Assembly (NCBI GenBank): GCA_030692355.1
Contig: JAUYCF010000112.1
Coordinates: 1-58,184 of the forward strand
Length of the DNA stretch: 58,184 nucleotides
Reading direction: 5' to 3'
DNA from: Thiobacillus sp.
GTDB taxonomy: Bacteria; Pseudomonadota; Gammaproteobacteria; Burkholderiales; Thiobacillaceae
Below the pieces are notes generated by a model. That model saw only the letters and a list, made by a program, of their open reading frames with translations, ran no database searches and had not been told where the DNA came from. A program made the position numbers and the translations under genes. Below are positions 1-8,355 of this stretch, one piece after another (position 1 is the stretch's first letter; each line of letters begins with the position of its first letter).

Positions 1-73
1 ACCCGTCTTTTACCCGCTTGACCGCCAGCGCTTTGAACTCGGCGGTGTACTCTTGTTTCGGTATCTTCTTCAT
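1..73 (-). CDS. IS3-family transposase OrfA, N-terminal fragment (runs off window)
   Basis: The minus strand starts with ATG at 71-73 and reads MKKIPKQEYTAEFKALAVKR, continuing VKDG off the window edge. This is the typical opening of the helix-turn-helix OrfA of IS3-family transposases, which binds the IS ends before strand transfer by OrfB. Only 24 residues are visible, so integrity cannot be judged. The start is clear because no coding continues upstream and an IS-end-like sequence follows at about 118-141. Confidence 0.7.
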   Translation of the reverse strand, partial: MKKIPKQEYTAEFKALAVKRVKDG

Positions 74-141
74 CTTTCCTCTTCCCAAGTTAACGTCAAT
101 ACTACGTCACCCTTGGAAGACGAAATTTCGGGGGAAGGTCA
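1..141 (-). mobile_element. End of an IS3-family insertion sequence (partial)
   Basis: The OrfA start is followed by about 70 bp of leader, ending in a sequence that reads TGACCTTCCCCCGAAATTTC on the minus strand. This resembles IS3-group terminal inverted repeats (TGA…CCCCCGAAAT). The boundary at about 141 is inferred from that motif. The other end and any target duplication lie outside the window. Confidence 0.5.
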
Positions 142-283
142 CATGGCGCCGCGGCATCATTCGTGCGGACACTCAGTAAAACCACGTAGCGGAGCCGTGG
201 CAAGAAGGAAACAGGGATGTGTTAGGGGAAAAACGGCTTCGGCCCGGGGCGTGCGTGGTTGTTGCCGATTCACAAGCCTCTTG

Positions 284-406
284 AACCCAGATTGTTCATT
301 AGACGATTGATGGTGCGTAGGGTGCACTCCGTGCACCTTCGGGTGTCAATCGGTGCACGGAGTGCACCCTACGCAAAGCATCTCGCCCGAATGAACAATC
401 CGGGTT
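284..406. repeat. Family A palindromic MITE-like repeat, copy A1
   Basis: A near-perfect inverted repeat with termini AACCCaGATTGTTCATT and AATGAACAATCCGGGTT. It encloses a strong inner palindrome (GCGTAGGGTGCACTCCGTGC … GCACGGAGTGCACCCTACGC). Related copies lie at about 5270, 6843, 20621, 30001 and 32200. No coding capacity is seen. It lies between the IS end and the response-regulator gene, close to the latter's 3' end, and could also act as a bidirectional terminator. Confidence 0.8.
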
Positions 407-457
407 GAATCTTGCCAGGGACCTGTGGGAGGGCCACCCTCGCCCCGATTTTCGGGC

Positions 458-1060
458 TCAGGGTTTGCAGCAAGCGGCCATGTTGAGCAGGTCCGCCAGG
501 TTGGCGGCGCCCATCTTGTGCATGACATGGGTACGGTGGACTTCCACCGTGCGCGGGCTGATGCCCAGTTCCCGGGCAATCTCCTTGCTGGTGAGACCGG
601 ACGCAATGAATGCCATGCACTCGCGTTCGCGTGAACTCAAGCGCGCATAGTGCTGCTGGATGGCCTGGGTGCGGCCCTGTGTCTGGCGCCATTCCAGGTC
701 CAGCGCCAGGGCCCGCTGCACCCGTTCGAGCAGTGCGGCGCCCTGTATGGGCTTTTCCAGGAAATCCACGGCGCCGGCCTGCACCGCCCGCACGGCCATG
801 GGGATGTCGCCGTGGCCGGTGAGAAAAATGATGGGAATGGTCAGGCCGCGCGCGTTCAGCGCCGCCTGGACTTCAAGCCCGGTCATGCCCGGCATGGCCA
901 TGTCCAGCAACAGGCAGCCTGGGCGGTCTGCCTCATAGTCCGCCAGGAAAGCGGGGCCGTCGGCATGAGCCGCCACCTGCAGGCCGGAGGTCTCCAGCAA
1001 CTGGACCAGGGCATCGCGCATCGCGGCGTCGTCGTCGACTACGAATATGGTCTGGTTCAT
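458..1060 (-). CDS. FixJ/NarL-type two-component response regulator
   Basis: A 200-aa regulator. The N-terminal receiver has acidic residues in IFVVDDD, the phospho-acceptor Asp in CLLLDMAMPG, the Thr in FLTGHGD and the Lys in FLEKP. The C-terminal LuxR/FixJ helix-turn-helix includes LSSRERECMAFIASG and ISPRTVEVHRTHV. The ATG at 1058-1060 overlaps the stop of the upstream kinase gene (1057) by 4 nt, so the two are translationally coupled. By analogy with FixL/FixJ and TodS/TodT it should be phosphorylated by that kinase and act on transcription. The open frame extends further upstream, but only because it is a shadow of the kinase gene. Its targets are unknown. Confidence 0.92.
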   Translation of the reverse strand: MNQTIFVVDDDAAMRDALVQLLETSGLQVAAHADGPAFLADYEADRPGCLLLDMAMPGMTGLEVQAALNARGLTIPIIFLTGHGDIPMAVRAVQAGAVDFLEKPIQGAALLERVQRALALDLEWRQTQGRTQAIQQHYARLSSRERECMAFIASGLTSKEIARELGISPRTVEVHRTHVMHKMGAANLADLLNMAACCKP

Positions 1061-4000
1061 GGGGCGAAGGGAAGAACGAAATGGAAAATGCCGCCGGGTG
1101 TGCGGGGCTCGACCCACAGCCGGCCGCCGTGGGCCTCGATCAGGCTGCGGCTGATGCGCAGCCCCACCCCCAGTCCATATTCCTTGTGGCTGGCCAGCGG
1201 CTCGAACACCTTGTCGGCCGCCGCCGCATCGATGCCGGGGCCGCTGTCGATGACGCTGACCTGGGCCATGTCCTCGAACCGCCGTGTCGTCACGGTGATG
1301 CTGCCGTTGCTCATGTTGGCGTCGCGGATGGCGTCGATGGCGTTGCGCAACAGATTGAGCAGCACCTGTTCGATGTGCACGTCCACCGCCAATACCGGCG
1401 GCAGCGTTGCCAGATCGAGCGCGATGTCGATCCCCCGGGCACGCGCCTTCGGCGCCATCAGGGTGCAGGTGCTGCGCACCACGGCATTCAGGTCCGTGGG
1501 CACCGGGTCGATCCGCCCCCGACCCACGAACGCGCGCAAATGCCGGATGGCTTCGCCGGCGCGCAGGGACTGCTGGCTGATCCGTTCCAGATTGGAGGCC
1601 AGCTTGCCGTGATCCGCCGGCGTGTGAAGCAGGATCTGTTTGCCCGTTTCGGCATAGGTCGCGATGGCGGCCAGCGGCTGGTTGAGTTCGTGGGCCAGCA
1701 GGGTCGCCAGCTCGTTGGCAGTCTGCAGGCGTTGCAGGCGGGAGGCTTCTTCCAGCGTTTCCCGTGCCCGGTATTCGGCACGGCGCTGTTCGGTGATGTC
1801 GATGCCGGTGCCGATAAGGTATTGAACCCGCCCCGCCTCGTCCCGCAGCACCGAATTGCACCAGCTGATCAGGTGCATGGAGCCGTCCCGGTGAAGCCAG
1901 TGGTTTTCGTGCTGGATATGGTCCTCGCCGGACCGCAGCCTGTCGTTGACGCGGCGCATCCCGTCCTGTTCGTCGGCGGGAATCAGGCTCTGCCACTTGG
2001 TGGTGCCCATGAACTCGGCAAAGTCATGGCCCGTCGTGGTGTTGCAGGCCGTGTTGAACCGGACCACCCGCTCTTCGGTGTCGATCACGAGAATCAGGGC
2101 GCCCACGGTATTCAGGATGGCGTCGACGAAATTGCGCTCGTGTTGCAGTTGCGCGCTGTTCTCGCTCACCCGCTGCGCGAGATGCGTCGTCATGTTGCGC
2201 AGTTCCAGCTCGGCCCGCTTGATCTGCGTAATGTCGGTCAGGCTCAGCACCACGCCGCTGATGCGGTTGTCCGCGGTCCGGTAGGGCGTGATGCGGCGCA
2301 GGAACCATTGCGCGTCGTCGCGCGACACTTCGCGCTCGCTGGGTGCCAGATCCTGCAGCACCCGGTCGATATCCCGCAACAATTCCGGATCCTCGAAACG
2401 GGCGGTAATGTGGTCGATGGGACGGCCGACGTCGGTGGCGATCAGGTTGAACAGGCGGGTGGCGCTGGGCGTGAAGCGCTGGATGGTGCGGTCGACCCCC
2501 AGAAACAGGGTGGCGTTGTCGACGCTGGCCAGCAGATTGGTCATGTCGTCGTTGGAATTTTCCAGCTCGTCGACCTTGTCGCGCAGCTGGGCGTTGACCG
2601 TGCTCAATTCCTCGTTGAGCGACTGCAGTTCCTCCTTCGAGGTTTCCAGCTCCTCGTTGGTGGACTGCAGTTCCTCGTTCATCGACATGACTTCCTCGTT
2701 GGAAGCCTTGAGTTCCTCGTTGCTGCTCGCCAGTTCCTCGATGGTGCTCTGCAGTTCCTCGCGCGAGGTCTTCAGCTCGTACTCCAGCTGGCGCACCAGC
2801 TGTTCGTCGGTCCTTGCCCGCTCGTCGCCTGCGTCCGCGAACTGGGGCACTTCCGGCTCATCCTGGAAAATGACCAGCAGCAGCCTATCGTCCGCCAGCT
2901 TGCCTGGCAGCGGTTGAACCGAAAGACGCACCAGGACGGCCTGCCCTGCGCGCTTGATACGAATGCCGCCGATGTCGACCCGCGCCCCCTCGTTGATGGC
3001 CTTGACCGCCGCGGCGCGGATACGCGGCCGCAATGCGGCAAGGGCCAGGGTCAGCAGGTCGTGCGACGGCGGCCCGCCGGGCTGCTGCAGATACAGCTGC
3101 GTCGGCCCCGAGTAATGCAGCACTTCATAGCGCCGGTTGATCACCACGGCGGCCGGCGCGTACTCCTCCAGCAGGATCTTGCGGGACAGGTCGGCCAGGT
3201 TTTTATGCGGGGCCGGAACCGGCGACAGCGCGAGATGCTGTTCGTCCGGCCGCTTGCCGGCCTGAACCGGAAAGCCGGCGCGGGACGGCTGCATCGCATG
3301 TGCACGCTGGAAGATGCGCCACTTCTTGGAGACCGGCCGGAATAGCTCGGTCTGCCGGCCGATGCTCTCGGAGGGGCCGAGGATCAGGTAACCGCCCTCG
3401 TTGAGGGCGAAATGGAACAACTGCAGCAGCTTTTGCTGCACCTCGGGCTCCAGGTAGATCAACAGATTGCGGCAGCTCACCAGATCCAGCTTGGAGAAAG
3501 GCGCATCGGCCAGGATGTTCTGCGGCGCGAACAGCACGGTTTCCCGCAGCTGTTTGCTCACCTGCCAGTAGTGGGTATCGGCCCGGGTGAAAAATCGCTC
3601 CAGCTGCTGGCGCGAGAGGTCGGCTACCAGCGCGTCCGGGTAGATGCCGCGGCGGGCCACTTCGAGGGCGCCCTCGTCCACGTCGGTGGCAAAGATCTGT
3701 ATCGGGCAGGCCTTGCCCGTCGCGGCGATGCGCTCGATGAGCAGTATGGCGATCGAGTAGGCCTCCTCTCCGGTGGCGCAGCCGGGCACCCACACCCGTA
3801 CCGGCGTGTCCGCATCACGCGCCTCGATCAGTTCGGGCAGCACCTGGGTTTCCAGCACCTGGAACATTTCGGGATCGCGAAAGAAGCTGGTGACGCTGAT
3901 CAGCAAGTCCTTGCCCAGCTGGGCGAGTTCGTCCGGCCGCTCGCGCAGCAGCGCCAGATAGTCGGCAAGCCGGTCCAGATGGCTGAGCCCCATGCGCCGC

Positions 4001-4824
4001 AGCACGCGGCGCAGCAGCATGCGCTTGCGGTAGGCGCGGAAATCGAACTTGGTGCGCGCCCGCAGCAGGGCCAGCACCTGGGCCAGGTCGTTCTCGGCGG
4101 CGGCCGGTTCGGGCAGCGCGGCGGCTCCGGCAACGAAGTGCCGCACGTATTTGATCAGCGCTTCCGGCATCTGGCCGGGCGGCAGCACGTAGTCGGCCAG
4201 CCCGGTGTCGACGGCGGAGAGCGGCATGCGGTCGTACTCGGCGCTGGACGGCTCCTGCACCATCGCCATCCCGCCCTCGGACTTGACGGCTTTGAGCCCC
4301 AGCGAACCGTGGCTGCCGGTGCCGGACAGGATGATGCAGATGGCGCGTTCCTGCTGGTCCGCGGCCAGCGAGCGCAGGAAGGGGTCGATGGCGGTCTGGC
4401 CAGCCCCGTGCTCCGGAGGCGCGCTCAGCTGGATGATGCCCTGGTGCAGGGTCAGGTAGTGGTTGGGCGGGATGACGTAGACATGGTCGGCATCGAGGCG
4501 TTGGCCGTCCCTGGCTTCCACCACCGGCATGGCGGTCTGCTTGTCCAGTAGCGGGGCCATGAGGCTTTCGTGCTTGGGGGCGAGGTGGGGGATGAGCACG
4601 AAGGCGAGGCCGCTGTGCGCCGGCATCGCCTGGAAAAATTGCTTGAAAGCCTCCAGGCCGCCCGCCGAGGCGACCATTCCCACGACTGCCTGGAGCGGCT
4701 GCGCGGCGGATTCCGTGTTCTCCGTATTGGGTGACGGCGCCGCAGCCTCCCTGCGGTCGGCGGCGAGATTGGCGTGCTCGGCCTCGTCCTGGCCGGGTTT
4801 TTCCTGAGCCTTTTTGACGGGCAT
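1057..4824 (-). CDS. CheB–CheR–coiled coil–PAS–histidine kinase fusion
   Basis: A 1255-aa hybrid chemoreceptor-modification and sensor protein. In order: CheB methylesterase-like domain (about 45-235); CheR methyltransferase (about 245-490, SAM loop VPGCATGEEAYSIA, SVTSFFRDPEMF); a long heptad-rich coiled coil made of repeated NEEL/SNEE units (about 690-780); PAS-type domains; and a FixL-class kinase with phospho-His in LAHELNQPLAAI and ATP-lid motifs NLLRNAIDAI and DSGPGID. In the CheB part, Ser53 (VASAGG) and His80 (IPHLAP) are present. The catalytic Asp position (usually GTGSDG) is His172 (GTGSHG). No transmembrane segment is obvious, so it is probably cytoplasmic. It is cotranscribed with the FixJ-like regulator. 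Family hybrids of this kind are known, but their substrates are usually undefined. Confidence 0.9.
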   Translation of the reverse strand: MPVKKAQEKPGQDEAEHANLAADRREAAAPSPNTENTESAAQPLQAVVGMVASAGGLEAFKQFFQAMPAHSGLAFVLIPHLAPKHESLMAPLLDKQTAMPVVEARDGQRLDADHVYVIPPNHYLTLHQGIIQLSAPPEHGAGQTAIDPFLRSLAADQQERAICIILSGTGSHGSLGLKAVKSEGGMAMVQEPSSAEYDRMPLSAVDTGLADYVLPPGQMPEALIKYVRHFVAGAAALPEPAAAENDLAQVLALLRARTKFDFRAYRKRMLLRRVLRRMGLSHLDRLADYLALLRERPDELAQLGKDLLISVTSFFRDPEMFQVLETQVLPELIEARDADTPVRVWVPGCATGEEAYSIAILLIERIAATGKACPIQIFATDVDEGALEVARRGIYPDALVADLSRQQLERFFTRADTHYWQVSKQLRETVLFAPQNILADAPFSKLDLVSCRNLLIYLEPEVQQKLLQLFHFALNEGGYLILGPSESIGRQTELFRPVSKKWRIFQRAHAMQPSRAGFPVQAGKRPDEQHLALSPVPAPHKNLADLSRKILLEEYAPAAVVINRRYEVLHYSGPTQLYLQQPGGPPSHDLLTLALAALRPRIRAAAVKAINEGARVDIGGIRIKRAGQAVLVRLSVQPLPGKLADDRLLLVIFQDEPEVPQFADAGDERARTDEQLVRQLEYELKTSREELQSTIEELASSNEELKASNEEVMSMNEELQSTNEELETSKEELQSLNEELSTVNAQLRDKVDELENSNDDMTNLLASVDNATLFLGVDRTIQRFTPSATRLFNLIATDVGRPIDHITARFEDPELLRDIDRVLQDLAPSEREVSRDDAQWFLRRITPYRTADNRISGVVLSLTDITQIKRAELELRNMTTHLAQRVSENSAQLQHERNFVDAILNTVGALILVIDTEERVVRFNTACNTTTGHDFAEFMGTTKWQSLIPADEQDGMRRVNDRLRSGEDHIQHENHWLHRDGSMHLISWCNSVLRDEAGRVQYLIGTGIDITEQRRAEYRARETLEEASRLQRLQTANELATLLAHELNQPLAAIATYAETGKQILLHTPADHGKLASNLERISQQSLRAGEAIRHLRAFVGRGRIDPVPTDLNAVVRSTCTLMAPKARARGIDIALDLATLPPVLAVDVHIEQVLLNLLRNAIDAIRDANMSNGSITVTTRRFEDMAQVSVIDSGPGIDAAAADKVFEPLASHKEYGLGVGLRISRSLIEAHGGRLWVEPRTPGGIFHFVLPFAP

Positions 4825-5088
4825 AAACTCAGGAAGCGGAATCGTGAAACATCAAGGCCATCAAATCTCCCCGGCAGCCAGATCTGGAACAGGTGCTCGT
4901 TATCGTCATGAACAAGCCATGCCAACAGCGTGGATAGTAACAAAAAAGAATTCATGCGCGGGATCGATCCGTGCCCGCATGTGGAAGCGGGCGATGTCGG
5001 AAAAGTGTTGCCGCAAAGAGGCGGCCGTGGTTGTCCCCTTGCGGCAACCGCAACGCACGGCCGACCTACAGGCCTGCGGGGAATGAAA
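4825..5088. other. Intergenic region upstream of the CheB–CheR kinase
   Basis: No convincing coding frame, RNA gene or member of the named repeat families was seen here. It should contain the promoter of the minus-strand kinase operon, but no clear −35/−10 pair could be picked by eye. Confidence 0.4.
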
Positions 5089-5250
5089 CTACAGCGGAAT
5101 GTGGTGCTGGCCGACGCTCACGCGCTTGGCCTGCGGGCCTTCGGCGGCCATCTCCTCGATGAATTTCACCTCGTCGCCCGCCTTGACCTGATCGAACGTG
5201 GTATTCACCAGGTTGTCGGAGCTGAAATACAGCTCGTTGAAAATGCTCTT
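5089..5250 (-). pseudogene. Cold-shock-domain protein remnant (C-terminal part)
   Basis: The minus strand from about 5250 to the TAG at 5089-5091 reads KSIFNELYFSSDNLVNTTFD, then QVKAGDEVKFIEEMAAEGPQ and AKRVSVG. This matches the second half of a CspA/CSD fold: F.S…LV…, the V.AGDEV.F segment, then GPQAKRV. The first half, with the RNA-binding motif, is absent. An in-frame stop lies directly upstream, and a family A repeat begins about 20 bp away. It is most simply a gene truncated when that repeat inserted. The family call is a motif match only. Confidence 0.5.
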
Positions 5251-5269
5251 TCATCCGTTGGCGACCGTA

Positions 5270-5533
5270 CGTAGGGTGCACTCCGTGCACCTTCGGGCGT
5301 CAATCGGTGCACCGATTGACGCCCTACGCAAAGCGTCTCGCCCGAATGAACCGTGCTTATCCAGTTGTCACACACAGCCCACGAATAGACTGTCGTTGCG
5401 AGGAGCGTAGCGACGCGGCAATCCAGAAAGGCCCGCTGAATCAAAGCGCTGGATTGCTTCGCTTCGCCCGCAATGACAGGCTGCCATGGCTGTGGGTGAC
5501 AACCGGATAAGCACGGAATGAACAATCCGGGTT
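5270..5533. repeat. Family A repeat, copy A2, split by a nested element
   Basis: The family A core (CGTAGGGTGCACTCCGTGCA) and right arm (5341-5350, CCCGAATGAA) are interrupted at 5351 by a family B element. The right arm resumes at 5517 (AATGAACAATCCGGGTT). The left terminus seen in A1 is missing and is replaced by the csp remnant. The inner palindrome is rearranged (GGGCGTCAATCGGTGCACC…), unlike A1. Confidence 0.7.
5351..5516. mobile_element. Family B MITE (long form) inserted in a family A repeat, with a 6-bp target duplication
   Basis: A 166-bp element with terminal inverted repeats CCGTGCTTATCCAGTTGTCA and TGACAACCGGATAAGCACGG. Its interior is the widespread GTCATTGCGAGGAGCG…CAATGAC palindrome. 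It is flanked by direct repeats AATGAA at 5345-5350 and 5517-5522; joining the flanks restores an intact family A right arm. A second long-form copy lies at 32999-33176. It carries no ORF of its own. Confidence 0.75.
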
Positions 5534-5580
5534 GGAAATAACCGAGCTTGTCGTAGTCGTCCGGGATTCATGTCGGCGCG

Positions 5581-5751
5581 CTAATGCAGCTCTTCGTCCC
5601 GATCATGATGGAAGACCACTTCCCTCAACTCGACCCCGGCCGGTTTGCCCAGTGGCTGCCCGTGCACATCCACCGCCTGAAAAAGCCACCGCCCATCCGA
5701 CAGCCAGCAGTAGCCGAACTGCTCCCGATAAAAACATTCTTTGGGTTCCAT
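5581..5751 (-). CDS. Small hypothetical protein (56 aa)
   Basis: The frame runs from ATG at 5749-5751 to a TAG at 5581. It starts MEPKECFYREQFGYCWLSDG and ends FHHDRDEELH. It is rich in aromatic residues, has two Cys, and has no transmembrane segment or signal peptide. A purine-rich GGCGGGG stretch precedes the ATG. It is divergent from the PRPP-synthetase-like gene, with about 85 bp between. I do not recognise the family. The WLSDGRWLFQAV pattern looks like real protein rather than a shadow, but support is modest. Confidence 0.5.
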   Translation of the reverse strand: MEPKECFYREQFGYCWLSDGRWLFQAVDVHGQPLGKPAGVELREVVFHHDRDEELH

Positions 5752-5835
5752 GGTCCCCGCCTTTCTGCCGGACCGACATCCCTTTGAGTCTGGCATATTA
5801 TGAAAATGCTGCCAGCCGCCATGAAGGAAACGCCG

Positions 5836-6822
5836 ATGAGCCCGGATGCGCTTTGCCTGTTTGCGCTTGACGCCAGCCGCCCCTTCGGCGAGCGGGTGGC
5901 GACGGCGCTGGGTGTCGCATTATCCAGCCACGAGGAACGCGAATTCGAGGACGGCGAGCACAAGGCGCGGCCGCTGGAAAATGTGCGCGGCAAGGACGTC
6001 TACGTGATCCATTCGCTCTACGGCGAACCGGGCATGAGCGCCAACGACAAGCTGGTCCGCCTGCTGTTTTTCATCGGCGCCCTGAAGGACGCCTCGGCCG
6101 GCCGGGTCACCGCCGTCTGCCCCTTCCTCGCCTATTCCCGCAAGGACCGCAAGACCAAGTCGCGCGACCCGGTCAGCAGCCGCTATGTCGCCCAGCTGTT
6201 CGAAGCGGTGGGCACCGACCGCATGGTGACGCTGGACGTTCACAACCCGGCCGCCTATCAGAATGCCTTCCGCATCCCGGCCGAGCACCTCGAAGCCCAG
6301 GGCCTGTTCGTCGCCTGGTTCACGGCGCACCTGGAGGACGAACCCATCGTGGTGGTGTCACCCGACGCCGGCGGGGTGAAGCGGGCGGAAGCCTTCCGCC
6401 AGGCTCTCAGCCAGACGCTCGGCCGCCCCATTGCAGCCGCCTTCATGGAAAAGCGCCGCAGCGAAGGCGTGGTGTCCGGCGAAGTGGTGGTGGGCGACGT
6501 CGGTGGCAGAACGGCCATCATCGTCGACGACCTGATCAGCAGCGGCACCACCCTGGCGCGCGCCGCCGCCGCCTGCAAGGCGCTGGGGGCAAACCAGGTG
6601 TACGCGGCAGCCAGCCACGGCATGTTCGTCGGCGCGGCCGACGCGGTGCTGGCCGACCCGGCGCTGGACAAGGTGCTGGTCACCGACTCGGTTCCGCCCT
6701 TCCGCCTGCCGCCGGCACTGCTGGAAAGCCGGGTGAACGTACTGGCATCCGCCCCGCTGTTCGCCGAGGCCATCTACCGCCTGCACAGCGGCGGTTCGCT
6801 GGTCGAACTGCTGCAGGTATGA
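5836..6822 (+). CDS. Ribose-phosphate pyrophosphokinase-like protein
   Basis: About 328 aa, similar to PRPP synthetases, which make 5-phosphoribosyl-1-diphosphate from ribose-5-phosphate and ATP for nucleotide, His and Trp synthesis. Visible motifs: [20 protein letters not shown] (catalytic flexible loop), [31 protein letters not shown], and the PRPP-binding loop [14 protein letters not shown]. It is diverged from canonical housekeeping Prs: the usual RQDKK-type loop reads [11 protein letters not shown]. It is therefore probably a second, archaeal-like or class II/III-type paralogue. The start at 5836 is preferred because AAGGAA lies about 8 nt upstream; ATGs at 5800 and 5821 are in frame but lack a ribosome site. 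It stands alone. Confidence 0.82.
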   Translation: MSPDALCLFALDASRPFGERVATALGVALSSHEEREFEDGEHKARPLENVRGKDVYVIHSLYGEPGMSANDKLVRLLFFIGALKDASAGRVTAVCPFLAYSRKDRKTKSRDPVSSRYVAQLFEAVGTDRMVTLDVHNPAAYQNAFRIPAEHLEAQGLFVAWFTAHLEDEPIVVVSPDAGGVKRAEAFRQALSQTLGRPIAAAFMEKRRSEGVVSGEVVVGDVGGRTAIIVDDLISSGTTLARAAAACKALGANQVYAAASHGMFVGAADAVLADPALDKVLVTDSVPPFRLPPALLESRVNVLASAPLFAEAIYRLHSGGSLVELLQV

Positions 6823-6842
6823 GGTGCGTGAGGGTGGTATGA

Positions 6843-6987
6843 GGTGCGTAGGGTGCACTTTGTGCACCGATTGACGCCCGAAGGTGCACGGAGTGCACCC
6901 TACTCCAAGCATCTCGCGCCCTATAGAACAATCTGAATGCCGCTGTTCGCCGAAGCCATCTGCTGCCTGCACAGCGGTCGATTTGCT
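6843..6987. repeat. Family A repeat, copy A3, followed by a duplicated piece of the PRPP-synthetase 3' end
   Basis: Positions 6847-6935 carry the GCGTAGGGTGCAC… palindrome with a reshuffled centre and a degenerate right arm (TAGAACAATCTG). Positions 6940-6987 (CCGCTGTTCGCCGAAGCCAT…) then repeat, with a few mismatches, 6754-6801 from the end of the upstream gene, encoding a second PLFAEAI..LHSG. The repeat is thus bracketed by two copies of the gene's tail. Confidence 0.7.
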
Positions 6988-6993
6988 GCACGC

Positions 6994-8046
6994 CTAGGTG
7001 TCCGCAGCATCGGCGTGCCGTTGCGCCCATTCAAGATAGTCCCCCGCCGTGGCAACCCATTTTTCCGGCCGATGCCGCCCGTCGTCGCGCAGGTGCCACA
7101 GGGCGAGCTTGGCGCGCAGCATCGCCCGGCAGCTCTGGTAGAAGTGCAGCAGGCCGGCGGGCGGCGCATCGCCACTCGCCTCGCCATATTCGTCCAGCAG
7201 CCAGCGGGCCACGTGCGGCGCGTGCAGCCGCTCGCACTCCAGCGCCAGATAACCCAATTCGTCGGCCGGGTCGAGGATGCGGTACTCGCGCTTGAATTCC
7301 AGGCAGTCGATGACGACCGGTTCGGCCAGCAGGCATACATGCTCCGGCCGCAGATCACCGTGGCCCTCGACGATGCGGCCCGCCTGCACGCGCCGGTCGA
7401 ACAGCCCGGCGTGCTGTTGCAGGAAATCGAGTTGAAAGCGGGCGAGCCCCGCCGGCACGTCCCGGGGCAGGCCGAATTCCGGGCTCACGAGTTCGCGCAG
7501 ATTGTCCTCGATCCGCCCTGCCAGGGATTGCCGATACGCCTCGGGCGCGAGGGGTTCCGCGGGGAGCGCGGCGTAGAAACGGGCAAGCCGGCGGGCCAGT
7601 TGAACGATTTCCGGCTGCCTGACCGCCCCGCTGCGGAGCAGATGGTCGAGCATGCGGTCCGCCGGCAGCCGCTGCATCCGCACCAGCCAGTCGACCGTCT
7701 CCCCTGCTCCGCCCAGGCTCAGGCGGCCCGCCGCGTCCAGCACCAGCGGGACCACCCCCAGGTAGACCTCGGCGGCCAGGCGGCGGTTGAGCCGCACTTC
7801 CACTTCGCAGTCCAGGCGCCGCGCCTCGACCGTGCTGAAGTCGAGGTAGTCGTAGCGCACCGGTTTTTTCAGCTTGTAGGCATGGGTATCGGTGAGGAAG
7901 ACCCAGGACATGTGGGTCTCCACCGCTTCCACCCGCGCCGGCGCCTCGGGGTAGGCAGCCGGGCGTCCCAGGAAATCGAGCTTGGCTTCGAGGCTGGCGG
8001 CCTGCTCCGGCCGGGTTGAAACGTGTGGAGGGCGGCTTTTGTCCAT
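6994..8046 (-). CDS. APH-like (aminoglycoside-phosphotransferase-fold) kinase, stand-alone
   Basis: 350 aa. Motifs fit the phosphotransferase fold: HMSWVFLTDTHAYKLKKPV (nucleotide-contacting Lys region), catalytic loop IVEGHGDLRPEHV, and metal-binding VVIDCLEFKREYRILD. It is clearly paralogous to the N-terminal half of the 508-aa protein at 21211-22737 (shared ETH.SWV.LT, DFS, NRRLA.E.YL..VP, GHGDL, DC.EF). It lacks that protein's C-terminal P-loop kinase. The substrate is unknown; homologues are usually just called phosphotransferases. The ATG at 8044-8046 is the first in-frame start. It is a single gene flanked by repeats on both sides. Confidence 0.8.
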   Translation of the reverse strand: MDKSRPPHVSTRPEQAASLEAKLDFLGRPAAYPEAPARVEAVETHMSWVFLTDTHAYKLKKPVRYDYLDFSTVEARRLDCEVEVRLNRRLAAEVYLGVVPLVLDAAGRLSLGGAGETVDWLVRMQRLPADRMLDHLLRSGAVRQPEIVQLARRLARFYAALPAEPLAPEAYRQSLAGRIEDNLRELVSPEFGLPRDVPAGLARFQLDFLQQHAGLFDRRVQAGRIVEGHGDLRPEHVCLLAEPVVIDCLEFKREYRILDPADELGYLALECERLHAPHVARWLLDEYGEASGDAPPAGLLHFYQSCRAMLRAKLALWHLRDDGRHRPEKWVATAGDYLEWAQRHADAADT

Positions 8047-8119
8047 CGATCAATGATAGGCGAGCCACGCGCCGGGAAATGGGGGCGGCCTTGCCAGGAA
8101 AACCATCTGCTATACATTC

Positions 8120-8290
8120 AAGGGTACTTCTATAAATTCTGATTTCGTCATTCCGGCGGTGCATGGTTGTTGCCGCTTTAGCGGCTTTACAACCATGGCC
8201 TACCCCTTGCGGGTGTACGCCGGAATCCAATCAAATCAAGCATCTGGATTCCGGGTCAAGCCCGGAATGACAATTTATAGAAGTGCCCTT
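8120..8290. repeat. Family E MITE-like element
   Basis: A 171-bp element with inverted termini AGGGTACTTCTATAAATT and AATTTATAGAAGTGCCCTT. Next inside is an imperfect GTCATTCCGG/CCGGAATGAC palindrome. Its core (GGTTGTTGCCGCTTTAGCGG…) recurs at 33868-33930, where it overlaps a coding start, and in degraded form near 253-283. No protein is encoded. Confidence 0.7.
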
Positions 8291-8355
8291 AAATAGATAG
8301 TGGTTTTAGGCAAATCGTCATATCTCCATGCGACACCAAACCAGCAGGAAACGCC

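Noticed and set aside
53..310. 85-aa open frame over the IS end
   Set aside because: It crosses the IS boundary and a repeat and has no protein-like pattern.
1081..3345. A 754-aa plus-strand open frame inside the CheB–CheR kinase
   Set aside because: A high-GC shadow with compositional bias only; the minus-strand frame has clear catalytic motifs.
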